Assembly: GCA_035315885.1 (NCBI GenBank)
Contig: DATFXM010000193.1
Location: 1-24,398, forward strand
Reading direction: 5' to 3'
From: DATFXM01 sp035315885
Lineage (GTDB): Bacteria; Acidobacteriota; Blastocatellia; UBA7656
Length of the DNA: 24,398 nt
Of this stretch, positions 7,587-14,466 are shown one piece after another. The notes beneath the pieces were generated by a model. It was not told where the DNA came from and did not search any database. It worked only from the letters and a program-made list of their open reading frames with translations. The position numbers and the translations under genes are program-made. Numbering within the stretch: position 1 is the first letter of the stretch; every line of letters starts with the position of its first letter.

Positions 7587-8747
7587 TTGCAAACACAAGT
7601 GAAACGCCCCCAGCCCGATATTCGTTCGATCGCCCGTTTGATTCCGCGCAGTGGAAACCTGGTCCAAGGCCAAAACGAAGTGCCGCTACATCCTGAGCTG
7701 GCACGGGCCGCCGCAGAAGTTATTCAATCGGGACTCAATCATTACAGCTTCTTTGAGGGTGTTGACGAGCTGAGAACAGTGGTAGCTCAGAAGCTCAAGA
7801 GGCTCGACGGCATAGATATCGACCCCAGCGCGCGGCCGCTCGAGTTGATCATCACACCGGGCGCTACGGGTGCACTGATCGCCCTGGCTCACACTTACCT
7901 TCGACGCTCATCGGCAGTACTGTTCGAGCCTTACTATCCCTATCATAAGCGCACGCTGGAGACTTGCGACGGACGCGCGGAAGTGGTGAAGCTCCGCGGC
8001 GACCAACTGACTCTGGACCTCGACGATCTCAGAAAGGTTTGTCGCGACGGCAGCAAACGCTCGGATTACCCGGTGAAGGCAATCGTCGTTTGTTCACCCG
8101 CAAATCCAACCGGTCGAGTGTTCTCGCGCGAAGAACTGATCGGAATTGTCGACGTAGCGCGCGAGTTCGATCTGATGATCATCTCCGACGAAGTCTACTC
8201 GCAGTTTACACTGGAGGCTTCGGATCACGTTTCGACGGCAACGATCCCAGGGGCATTCGAACGCACGATCACTGTCAGCTCGTTTTCGAAGTCATGGGCA
8301 GTGTCCGGCTGGAGACTCGGATATGCGTGCGGGCCTGCATCATTGATCAACAAGATCGCGGTGTTGGGCAATATCTATTATGTCTGCACGCCAACGCCGT
8401 TGCAGCATGCGCTGGCTCGCGTGTTGATGGCCGACGAGAGCTACTACGAGCAGCTACGAGTTGAATTCGGAAGGAAGCGGCGGATCATCACCGACGCGCT
8501 TGAAACGGCGGGTTTCTGGGTGTATCCGTCGCGCTCGAGCTTCTACGCGTGGGTGAAGATACCTGAGCGGTTTGAAGACGCCGTGGAGCTGAATGATTTT
8601 CTGATTCGGGAAGCGGGAATGGCGGGCGTTCCGGGGAGCGCTTTTATGGACGATCCGGAGCGAGACGTTTATATGAGGCTGTGTTTTGCGCGCGAGGATT
8701 CCATGTTGGAAGCCGCAGCCGAGCGGCTTGTAGCTGCATTGCGCTGA
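7587..8747 (+). CDS. Class I/II PLP-dependent aminotransferase (aspartate aminotransferase-like)
   Basis: A 386-residue fold-type I aminotransferase. Motifs in order: the N-terminal SGLNHYSFFEGVDELR substrate/dimer region at 48-63, TPGATGAL for cofactor phosphate at 90-97, NPTGR at 173-177, the PLP-ring Asp in ISDEVYSQF (D201, Y204), the Schiff-base lysine K235 in SSFSKSWAVSGWRLGY, and the substrate-carboxylate Arg in VYMRLCFA near the C-terminus. The amino acid substrate cannot be read from the sequence; relatives act on aspartate, aromatic amino acids or methionine-cycle keto acids. The start is TTG at 7587 with GGAGG only 4 nt upstream; a GTG four codons later (7599) is an alternative with looser spacing. 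A leader hairpin sits directly upstream. It is separated from pncA by 119 bp and is probably a separate unit. Confidence 0.9.
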   Translation: MQTQVKRPQPDIRSIARLIPRSGNLVQGQNEVPLHPELARAAAEVIQSGLNHYSFFEGVDELRTVVAQKLKRLDGIDIDPSARPLELIITPGATGALIALAHTYLRRSSAVLFEPYYPYHKRTLETCDGRAEVVKLRGDQLTLDLDDLRKVCRDGSKRSDYPVKAIVVCSPANPTGRVFSREELIGIVDVAREFDLMIISDEVYSQFTLEASDHVSTATIPGAFERTITVSSFSKSWAVSGWRLGYACGPASLINKIAVLGNIYYVCTPTPLQHALARVLMADESYYEQLRVEFGRKRRIITDALETAGFWVYPSRSSFYAWVKIPERFEDAVELNDFLIREAGMAGVPGSAFMDDPERDVYMRLCFAREDSMLEAAAERLVAALR

Positions 8748-8755
8748 CCGGTTGG

Positions 8756-8793
8756 GCGACGTTTTGAGACTGCAATGTGAGGATTAACGTCGC
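8756..8793. terminator. Candidate bidirectional hairpin between convergent genes
   Basis: GCGACGTT (8756-8763) and its exact complement AACGTCGC (8786-8793) flank a 22-nt loop between the aminotransferase stop and the end of the minus-strand zinc-ribbon gene, overlapping the latter's last codons. There is no T-tract on either side, so intrinsic termination is uncertain. It may only slow convergent transcription. Confidence 0.3.
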
Positions 8794-9041
8794 ATCCCGC
8801 TCGGCGGTACGACTACGGCACGGTCAATAATATCAGCGAGTCGTTCTTCGAAATGCTTTCCGGCATCGCAGCGGGTGCACCTTCTTCGATCCTCGAAGTA
8901 GGCGACCTCATTCCAGAACGTCACTGCGCCGGTTCCCTCGCAAGCAGGACAAAACTCACTTTGACTGGCCCGGCCTAAGGCAGATTGAGATGCAGCAGAT
9001 TGAGTTTTAGTACTTCTGACCTGGCGCTCCGCAACAGCCAT
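8784..9041 (-). CDS. Small DnaJ-type zinc-ribbon protein
   Basis: An 85-residue protein with two knuckles: C31-P-A-C34-E-G-T-G, which matches the CxxCxGxG repeat of DnaJ zinc fingers, and C55-T-R-C58. Together they can form one zinc site, against the two sites of full DnaJ. The N-terminal 28 residues are Ser/Ala/Gln-rich and probably disordered; the C-terminus is charged. There is no J-domain. The ATG at 9041 has a good ribosome binding site (AGGTGGG ending 4 nt upstream). An AT-rich stretch at about 9076-9112 (GCAATATATTAC and GCAATATTTTG) may hold its promoter. Small standalone proteins with DnaJ-like knuckles are often of unknown role; redox, RNA or protein binding are possible. Confidence 0.7.
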   Translation of the reverse strand: MAVAERQVRSTKTQSAASQSALGRASQSEFCPACEGTGAVTFWNEVAYFEDRRRCTRCDAGKHFEERLADIIDRAVVVPPSGMRR

Positions 9042-9170
9042 TTTCCCACCTGTTTCGTTAACGCTCAGAGGTGCGCAATATATTACAGTTCCTCTAGCAA
9101 TATTTTGACGGACAAATCCTACGCTGTGGCCCGGAATGTGTCAACCACGAGCTGAAGCGACCAAAGCCAA

Positions 9171-9188
9171 AGTTACCGATCGGTAACT
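9171..9188. promoter_or_regulatory. Perfect 18-bp palindrome, candidate operator
   Basis: AGTTACCGATCGGTAACT is a perfect 18-bp palindrome with no central gap. It lies 12 bp upstream of a possible -35 (TTGTGT, 9201) and about 100 bp before the start codon of the first unknown gene, in the divergent spacer shared with the zinc-ribbon gene. Length and symmetry are typical of operators for dimeric helix-turn-helix repressors, the TetR family in particular. No TetR-type gene is in the window, so the regulator would be encoded elsewhere. Confidence 0.5.
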
Positions 9189-9200
9189 CCGGCAAACAGC

Positions 9201-9230
9201 TTGTGTCTCAGCTTTTGCTTGTTTTATGTT
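9201..9230 (+). promoter_or_regulatory. Candidate promoter of the two-gene unknown module
   Basis: TTGTGT (9201-9206) and TATGTT (9225-9230) are 18 bp apart, just downstream of the 18-bp palindrome. The predicted transcript would start near 9237 and have a leader of about 55 nt before the ATG at 9292. Both boxes are only moderate matches. Confidence 0.35.
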
Positions 9231-9291
9231 ATTCGTTGCGGGTCGGTTCAAGCAGTCGGCTCACCAGAATGACGAGCAGGAGGGTGTCGCG

Positions 9292-9840
9292 ATGAGAATC
9301 AGGCCTGAGGAGAGACAGCGTCTGGCGGAGATCTTTCTTGAAGAAATTGAAGCCACCCGCAGGCGAGTGTCGGATCGTTTCCAGCTCGAGGAGTCCTTGA
9401 CCGTCCTCAGCACTTCAGATGAGCTCGTCGGAATTCGCCAGTTTTATTGCGACCTCGCCGACTCTACATGGACTCCCGCCGATGAAGAAGTTTTGACAAC
9501 TATGAAGTCGCTCAGCGACTCCGAAATAAAACACATGATGCGCGAAGGATTTCGACGACTTCGGGTGCATCCGGTTCCAAGCTTCGCGTCTTTGATCACC
9601 GCGCTCAGAAAAAATCCCGACGAGCCGATCGCCGAACCGGCTCCAGACCTCCGAAACTGCGACGCGGTCCCGGCAACGGAACGCGAACGCATGGCGAATG
9701 TTCTGCACCGCGAGCTCGACGAAGCTGCCCGCGCGATAGCAACACGGCTGAAACTTGGTGAAGCCAAGTTTGCTGTCGTTCGCGAACAACTTGAAACGGT
9801 CGAGGGAGCGGTCATCAGCGAGTTTACCCCGCTTGTTTGA
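9292..9840 (+). CDS. Unknown protein with internal duplication
   Basis: A 182-residue, probably cytoplasmic, mostly helical and charged protein that I do not recognise. The start is set at the ATG at 9292 because GGAGGG lies 7 nt upstream; the open frame continues back to 9226, but that region contains the putative promoter. Residues 4-55 and 127-182 look like two copies of one helical repeat: RPEERQRLAEIFLEEIEAT... FQLEES against PATERERMANVLHRELDEA... LKLGEA, with similar spacing. The region between (about 60-125) includes a possible helix pair (LSDSEIKHMMREGFRRLR) and a Pro-rich linker. There is no signal peptide, membrane segment or known catalytic motif. It is followed after 26 nt by a second unknown gene on the same strand, so the two probably work together. 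Confidence 0.75.
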   Translation: MRIRPEERQRLAEIFLEEIEATRRRVSDRFQLEESLTVLSTSDELVGIRQFYCDLADSTWTPADEEVLTTMKSLSDSEIKHMMREGFRRLRVHPVPSFASLITALRKNPDEPIAEPAPDLRNCDAVPATERERMANVLHRELDEAARAIATRLKLGEAKFAVVREQLETVEGAVISEFTPLV

Positions 9841-9842
9841 AC

Positions 9843-9856
9843 CGGCAGTACTGCCG
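9843..9856. promoter_or_regulatory. Perfect 14-bp palindrome between the two unknown genes
   Basis: CGGCAGTACTGCCG is an exact palindrome in the 26-nt gap between the two unknown genes, 10 nt before the ATG of the second. It could be an operator half-site pair or a small RNA hairpin that affects translation of the second gene. It shares no core with the 18-bp palindrome upstream. Confidence 0.3.
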
Positions 9857-9866
9857 ATGATCTAGA

Positions 9867-10658
9867 ATGCGCGACGTGGAAGCGTCTGAAGCCCACCCGA
9901 AACACAGCTTCGAACCACAGGGTTACTTCAACTACTTCACGGAGGTTGAGGAAGAGTTTGTACGGCGTCGCGGCAAGCCCCTCCTTATTTCTCCCATGGA
10001 TTGGGCTCTGGTGGAGACATGGAAAAACGCTGGGATACCACTTCAAATCGTTCTGCGCGGTATTAACGAGGCGTTCGATTCCTACGATGCGAAAGGTCGG
10101 CACTTCCGCAAAGTGAATTCGCTGCTCTATTGTCAACAATCGGTGGAAGCCGCGTTCGCCGAGTACAAGCTGTCACAGGTTGGGAGTGAACAAACCTCAA
10201 CCGAAACAGCCGCTCCGTCCGGATCCAAGGCCAAACGCAAGGCCGACACCGGAATCCCTCGCGATGTCCTGCTCGACTTCATAACCAGATCGGATGATGA
10301 TCTTCGCTCCGCGTTGACGCGAGCCAACGAGTTGGGTAAATCAAATCTCGGCGAAGCTCTCGAGCGCGCGCGCAAGCGTCTCGCCCAAATCAAGGCCTCG
10401 ATAGAACAGTCCGCTAAAATAAACTCGCAGGCGATCGAACGCGACTTTGACTCAATAGACAGATTGCTGATCGAGGCCGCACGCGAGGCGATCGGTGAGA
10501 GTGAATTGGAATCGATATCGAAAGACGCGCAATCTCAACTGCGATCCTTCCGGAACAAAATGGACAAGGACATTTATGCGCAGACGGTTGAAAACTTCGT
10601 GTTGAGACGGCTGCGTGAAGTGAATCTGATTCCCCGGCTGAGCCTGTTCTATATGTGA
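9867..10658 (+). CDS. Conserved-looking unknown protein, possible DnaD-like N-terminal helical domain
   Basis: A 263-residue protein without signal peptide. Residues 18-100 form a compact helical region rich in aromatic residues (QGYFNYFTEVEEEF, then RRRGKPLLISPMDWALVETW, AGIPLQIVLRGINEAF, HFRKVNSLLYC). The rhythm of a W near the start, an I-x-x-x-I helix and a conserved final segment recalls DnaD/DnaB2-type replication-initiation domains, but this is a weak resemblance read by eye. Residues 105-130 are a Ser/Thr/Lys linker (GSKAKRKAD). Residues 131-250 are long charged helices, likely coiled coil, ending in RLREVNLIPRLSLFYM. It follows the duplicated unknown protein by 26 nt with a weak ribosome binding site. 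A nucleic-acid role is a guess. Confidence 0.7.
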   Translation: MRDVEASEAHPKHSFEPQGYFNYFTEVEEEFVRRRGKPLLISPMDWALVETWKNAGIPLQIVLRGINEAFDSYDAKGRHFRKVNSLLYCQQSVEAAFAEYKLSQVGSEQTSTETAAPSGSKAKRKADTGIPRDVLLDFITRSDDDLRSALTRANELGKSNLGEALERARKRLAQIKASIEQSAKINSQAIERDFDSIDRLLIEAAREAIGESELESISKDAQSQLRSFRNKMDKDIYAQTVENFVLRRLREVNLIPRLSLFYM

Positions 10659-10694
10659 ACAGTTTATGAGTGACTGCGCATTGGATGTGTTGGG

Positions 10695-11924
10695 TTGACT
10701 GCACGAGATCAAACTGGGCCTGATGTCGGAGATGTTGTCGAGGTCACCCCTGACCGAATCGGCTACGGAGGAGATGCTGTAGCAAGGGTGGACGGCCTCG
10801 TGGTGTTTATCCCGTTTGCCGCGCCCGGCGATCGATTGCGAGTCAGATTAATCGAACGGCGAAAGCACCTCGCCCGTGCAACGATTGAGGAGATAATCTC
10901 ACCTTCCAAGCTCCGTCGCGACCCTCCCTGCGAGTACTTCGGTGAGTGTGGCGGATGTCAGCTCCAGCATCTCAACTACGATTCTCAACTGGAGGCAAAG
11001 ATCGGCTTTGTCAGAGACTCGCTCGAGAGGATCGGTCACATTCGATGGACCGGGCCCATCGAGATCGAGCCCTCCAGGGAACTGGGATATCGTTCTCGCG
11101 CGCGCGTTCAGATCGACAGGCGCACCGGGTCAGTAGGCTTCAAACGGGCGCGTTCCAACTCGGTATGCGATATCACGCAATGTCCAGTGCTGTCTCCGGA
11201 GCTCAACGACCTGCTGCACCAGATTCGCGCGATGGACTTGAGTGCCTCCTCGCGAGGTCTCTTGTCGGGTGAGATTGAGGCCGCGGCCGGGGACCAGGGA
11301 GTGTCTGCTTCGGCAAGACTCACGGGGCTCCCGACCGGCGACCTCGAGATCGAAGTGGAGGGGCTGTGGTTCTCGTTTAGTCCTAAGGTGTTTTTTCAGT
11401 CGAACTCGACGATGCTGTCGCCGTTGGTGCGCGAGGTGGTAGGCCGCGAAGGAGGGTCGGTAGCAATCGACCTGTATGCAGGTGTGGGACTATTCACGAT
11501 ACCGATGGCGAGAAGCTTCGACTCGGTAGTTGCGGTCGAAGCAGACGACCGGACTGCGGCGTACGCCAGGCGGAACGTCGCACGAAACGGCGTAACGAAT
11601 GTGAGGGTGATGTGCACGACCGTACAGGGCGCCTCACGACAACTTGGGGAGCTTGGGGCGGGGTTAATCGTGTTGGATCCGCCGAGGAGGGGAGCGGCGG
11701 AAGCGATTCCAATGCTTGCTGCGATGCGCCCCGAACGGATTGTTTACGTCTCTTGTGATCCGGTGACGCTGTCTCGCGACCTCAGGTCTCTCGTCGAGCA
11801 CGGCTTTGAGCTTGTTGGAGTAAAAGCCTTCGATCTATTTCCCCAAACGTACCATGTGGAGACGGTGGCGAGATTGGTGGCGGGGCCGAGAGTCGGGTCT
11901 GGGGTGGTGAATTCAAGCGACTAG
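10695..11924 (+). CDS. rlmD: TrmA/RlmD-family RNA (uracil-5-)-methyltransferase
   Basis: SAM-dependent enzyme that forms 5-methyluridine in RNA, most likely at a 23S rRNA site. Domains: an N-terminal TRAM domain (about 10-68, with VTPDRIGYGGDAVARVDG), then a [4Fe-4S] cluster site C79-x5-C85-G-G-C88-QLQH with the fourth Cys at C163 (TQCPVL), then a Rossmann methyltransferase. Catalytic motifs: FFQSN at 233-237, DLYAGVGLFTIPMA at 259-272 (SAM), LDPPRRG at 327-333, the nucleophile C354 in YVSCDPVTLSRDL, and the base E389 in YHVETVARL. The 409-residue length is normal. The start is a TTG at 10695 with a poor ribosome binding site and is uncertain by a few codons. Whether it is RlmD, RlmC or another TrmA-family member cannot be settled from motifs; the symbol is the nearest name. 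Confidence 0.88.
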   Translation: MTARDQTGPDVGDVVEVTPDRIGYGGDAVARVDGLVVFIPFAAPGDRLRVRLIERRKHLARATIEEIISPSKLRRDPPCEYFGECGGCQLQHLNYDSQLEAKIGFVRDSLERIGHIRWTGPIEIEPSRELGYRSRARVQIDRRTGSVGFKRARSNSVCDITQCPVLSPELNDLLHQIRAMDLSASSRGLLSGEIEAAAGDQGVSASARLTGLPTGDLEIEVEGLWFSFSPKVFFQSNSTMLSPLVREVVGREGGSVAIDLYAGVGLFTIPMARSFDSVVAVEADDRTAAYARRNVARNGVTNVRVMCTTVQGASRQLGELGAGLIVLDPPRRGAAEAIPMLAAMRPERIVYVSCDPVTLSRDLRSLVEHGFELVGVKAFDLFPQTYHVETVARLVAGPRVGSGVVNSSD

Positions 11925-12232
11925 TTTTTTCCAACGCCGTCCTAAACTTAACTAGAGACAGACCGGTGGTCCTATGGTAACATTCGCGCTGGGTTTAACT
12001 GGTAGCCGTTCCAAGGGATGGCGCCCTCGCAGCCCAACACCTTTTAGATCTAGCCAGCCCCCGAGACTATTGAAATTCAGGTTTGGCAGCGTATTTTTTG
12101 GCTGCGGAATCGAGCGCTTTGAGGTTGCTTGAGTCCTGGCGCCGTCGGGGTGAAAGTCTCGTCGTGGCGGGTGTTGGAACCGGGGAAGCGGTTGGAGCGC
12201 AATTTGAGCGTTGAAGCTTTGGGGGGAGCGAA
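11925..12232. other. 308-bp spacer, no gene seen
   Basis: No coding region was found. A T6 run (TTTTTT) follows the methyltransferase stop within 2 nt, but without a clear preceding stem. Small hairpins are possible: GCAGC/GCTGC at 12086-12105 around a T-rich loop, and AACCG/CGGTT at 12178-12193. The segment around 11985-12045 (GCTGGG..., AGGGATGGCGCCCT, AGCCCAAC) can pair with itself weakly, but no known riboswitch consensus was recognised. A strong G-rich ribosome binding site, GGGGGGAGCG, ends 2 nt before the response-regulator ATG. Weak boxes TTAACT (11948) and TATGGT (11973) are 19 bp apart and are not claimed as a promoter. Confidence 0.4.
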
Positions 12233-14305
12233 ATGCGAAGCAGAATCTTACTCGCCGATGATAGCATCACCATCCAAAAAGTGGTCAATTTGACATTTGC
12301 CGACGAGGGGATCGATGTCGTGGCAGTGAGCAATGGCGAGATGGCCGAGAAGCGGTTGAGCGAAATCAATCCCGACCTAGTCCTGGCCGACATCTTCATG
12401 CCCGGCAAGAACGGCTATGAGCTTTGCGAGACGATAAAGAAAAACCCCCAGTTCAGAAGCGTGCCAGTGCTTCTACTCGTTGGCGCCTTTGAGCCATTCG
12501 ATCAGGGCGAGGCTAAGCGAGTTCGCGCCGACGGACACCTGACCAAACCGTTTGAATCGCGGACGCTGGTTGAAACCGTCCGAAAGCTCATAAGCGGCAG
12601 CACCAAGGGACGAAGTGGAGCACTGCATCAGCAGGCGCAAGAAAGACACGATCCGCTGGATACCAATCCAATCGAACCTCCCCCAATGCTCAACGTCGCA
12701 TCAGTGCCGGCGCTGCCAATCGAAGTCAACGTACCGCTCAGCGAGACCTCTCCACTCGATCTCGACTACTCCGCCCAGGCGCCTGCCGAAACAGTCCAGG
12801 CAGCGGCGCCCGCTCCTGAACCCGAAGTTATCGGCCAGTTCGAGGGTCCGTTTGTGAGAACAACCGGGGCCCTCTCATCCGTGGGTCCCGGTGCTGTACA
12901 TCGCGCGGGTGACAACGGACAGTCTTCAAGCACGCCATCGGTTGAGTCCGTATCAGCGGGGCACGAGCCGGTTGTAGAAGCGCAGTCCGTGGGTGTGCCA
13001 TCCCGATTCGGCGAACAGAGCAACGACATCATTCTCGATTTCGAGACCAGCTCCGAACCCGAGCCGCAAAAGCCAGTGGCTTCGGAACTGAACGGCGGCG
13101 AGTCCTTGCTCGGACTGAGCGTTGAAGCGCCCGCTCCGCCGGCAACAGAACCCGTGCCTGTCAACGAGGCGGCGCCTGAACCTCCTGTCTTGTCACCGCC
13201 TGAAGTACTCGAGTCAGCTTCACCGTCCGAACCGCAGCTCCAGCTTATGGACTCCGTGCAGACCGCGGCTCCGGAGCCGCCCGCTGCTTCGGAACTCTCC
13301 GCGCCCGAACCGCCAGAACTCATGGCTACGGCCACGCCGGAACCTTTAACGCAGCAGCCGGCTCCTGAGGTTAGCCAACCCGTCGTCGAAGCGGTCGAAC
13401 AAGTAGCTGCCGAACAAGAGTCTGCTCTCGCATCCGACGAACCTCTTTCCGACGTCCTGTCGCTCGAGCCTGAAGCGGAATCGCCGGCAGTTCAGCCTTC
13501 GATGCCCGTGCAGGACGCTCCGACTGCCGTTGAGGCGTTGCCGGCAGCGCAAGCGGCTTATGATCAGGATCAGGTGCCGACGGCATCATTCGAGACAGAG
13601 AGTTCCGAAGTACTCGAGACATCTGGACCGCTCGTCGTGGATGAGTTGCCAGTGGTTGAACCCGAGCAGGTCCTGCCCGCTATGCAGGCCGAACCAATCG
13701 ATGAACCGCCGACTCTGGACGTGCTTATGCCACCTCCGATTGTGCCGTCGTCGGTCGAAACGGGCGCCGTTGAATGGGACGAGCCACTGGCGAATGTAGG
13801 GGAGCCTGAGCCTTCCTACGTCACCGAACCGGCTGCCGCAGAAACGGCTGACAGCTTTGTCATGGAAAAAGCGGCCGAGCCGGCATCAGTCACGACCGAA
13901 GAGCCGTTCACTGCTTCAGCGCTGTGGTCTGAGCCTGAGCCCAGGTTTGCCGCGATCGATACTCCGATCGACATTGAAGCAACCGAAGTAAACGAATCTC
14001 CTGTAGATTCATCCGCGGCCGAAGTTAGCGCACAGTCGACTGCCCACGAGCCATGCGCTAGTGCGGAGCCCGCGTTGGCAGAGCCCGAACAGAGTCCGGT
14101 GATGCAGGAGGCTGCGTCGGATCTCGCGGCTCCGTCACCGCAACCTTCCGGGGTGTCTTCCGCGATGATCGACGAGATTGTACGCCGAGTTGTAGCAGAG
14201 CTGAGCGATTCCGTGGTGCGCGAGATCGCGTGGGAAGTCGTTCCGGATTGTGTTGAGCGGGTCGTCACCGAGATAACTCGGGACGGCGTGGCAAAGCGCG
14301 TCTGA
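12233..14305 (+). CDS. Response regulator with very long Pro/Glu/Ala linker and C-terminal helical motif
   Basis: A 690-residue protein in three parts. Residues 1-120 are a CheY-like receiver domain: acidic pair D9-D10 in ILLADDS, phospho-acceptor D53 in VLADIFMPGKNGYEL, and K105 in HLTKPF. The position of the switch Thr/Ser is a valine (V83 in LLLVGAFEPFD), which is unusual. Residues 130-635 are a low-complexity linker dominated by Pro, Glu, Ala, Ser and Val with repeated EP and PEP steps. The last 50 residues are a helical module with SSAMIDEIVRRVVAELSD and VVREIAWEVVPDCVERVV. There is no DNA-binding or enzyme domain. The receiver-linker-helix layout recalls polarity or motility adaptors such as Myxococcus RomR, an architectural comparison only. 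It stands alone, is preceded by a strong ribosome binding site, and is followed by a terminator. Confidence 0.9.
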   Translation: MRSRILLADDSITIQKVVNLTFADEGIDVVAVSNGEMAEKRLSEINPDLVLADIFMPGKNGYELCETIKKNPQFRSVPVLLLVGAFEPFDQGEAKRVRADGHLTKPFESRTLVETVRKLISGSTKGRSGALHQQAQERHDPLDTNPIEPPPMLNVASVPALPIEVNVPLSETSPLDLDYSAQAPAETVQAAAPAPEPEVIGQFEGPFVRTTGALSSVGPGAVHRAGDNGQSSSTPSVESVSAGHEPVVEAQSVGVPSRFGEQSNDIILDFETSSEPEPQKPVASELNGGESLLGLSVEAPAPPATEPVPVNEAAPEPPVLSPPEVLESASPSEPQLQLMDSVQTAAPEPPAASELSAPEPPELMATATPEPLTQQPAPEVSQPVVEAVEQVAAEQESALASDEPLSDVLSLEPEAESPAVQPSMPVQDAPTAVEALPAAQAAYDQDQVPTASFETESSEVLETSGPLVVDELPVVEPEQVLPAMQAEPIDEPPTLDVLMPPPIVPSSVETGAVEWDEPLANVGEPEPSYVTEPAAAETADSFVMEKAAEPASVTTEEPFTASALWSEPEPRFAAIDTPIDIEATEVNESPVDSSAAEVSAQSTAHEPCASAEPALAEPEQSPVMQEAASDLAAPSPQPSGVSSAMIDEIVRRVVAELSDSVVREIAWEVVPDCVERVVTEITRDGVAKRV

Positions 14306-14334
14306 GCTCTAACAAAACCTCCAAGCCAAACCCG

Positions 14335-14376
14335 AAGGGATAGAAAGGTTGACCACAGCCGCTCTATCCCTTTTAA
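14335..14376 (+). terminator. Rho-independent terminator after the response regulator gene
   Basis: AAGGGATAGA (14335-14344) pairs exactly with TCTATCCCTT (14363-14372) around an 18-nt loop, and the stem runs into TTTTAATTG. The T-tract is short but continuous with the stem. It lies 30 nt past the response-regulator stop and separates that gene from the valS operon. Confidence 0.7.
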
Positions 14377-14466
14377 TTGTTTGGTCGTCGCCCGCCAGAG
14401 ATCGCGCTGACTAACGGCCGCAAGCGCGTGACGATTTCATATCGTTGTTAGTGGTTCATAAGACAA

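Noticed and set aside
9226..9291. Upstream ATG for the duplicated unknown protein
   Set aside because: It falls inside the proposed -10 box and lacks a ribosome binding site, whereas the ATG at 9292 has GGAGGG at good spacing.
11985..12060. Possible riboswitch before the response regulator
   Set aside because: Only weak self-complementarity, with no match to a consensus I know (cobalamin, TPP, SAM, c-di-GMP).
12766..14268. Long minus-strand frames rich in Ser and Gly opposite the response-regulator linker (12766-13335 and 13816-14268)
   Set aside because: They mirror the Pro/Glu/Ala codon bias of the plus-strand linker, have no ribosome binding site or recognisable fold, and lie wholly inside a gene with a clear receiver domain.
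14377..14466. T-box or other amino-acid-responsive leader before valS
   Set aside because: Only about 90 nt between the upstream terminator and the ATG, with no T-box sequence or antiterminator pairing.
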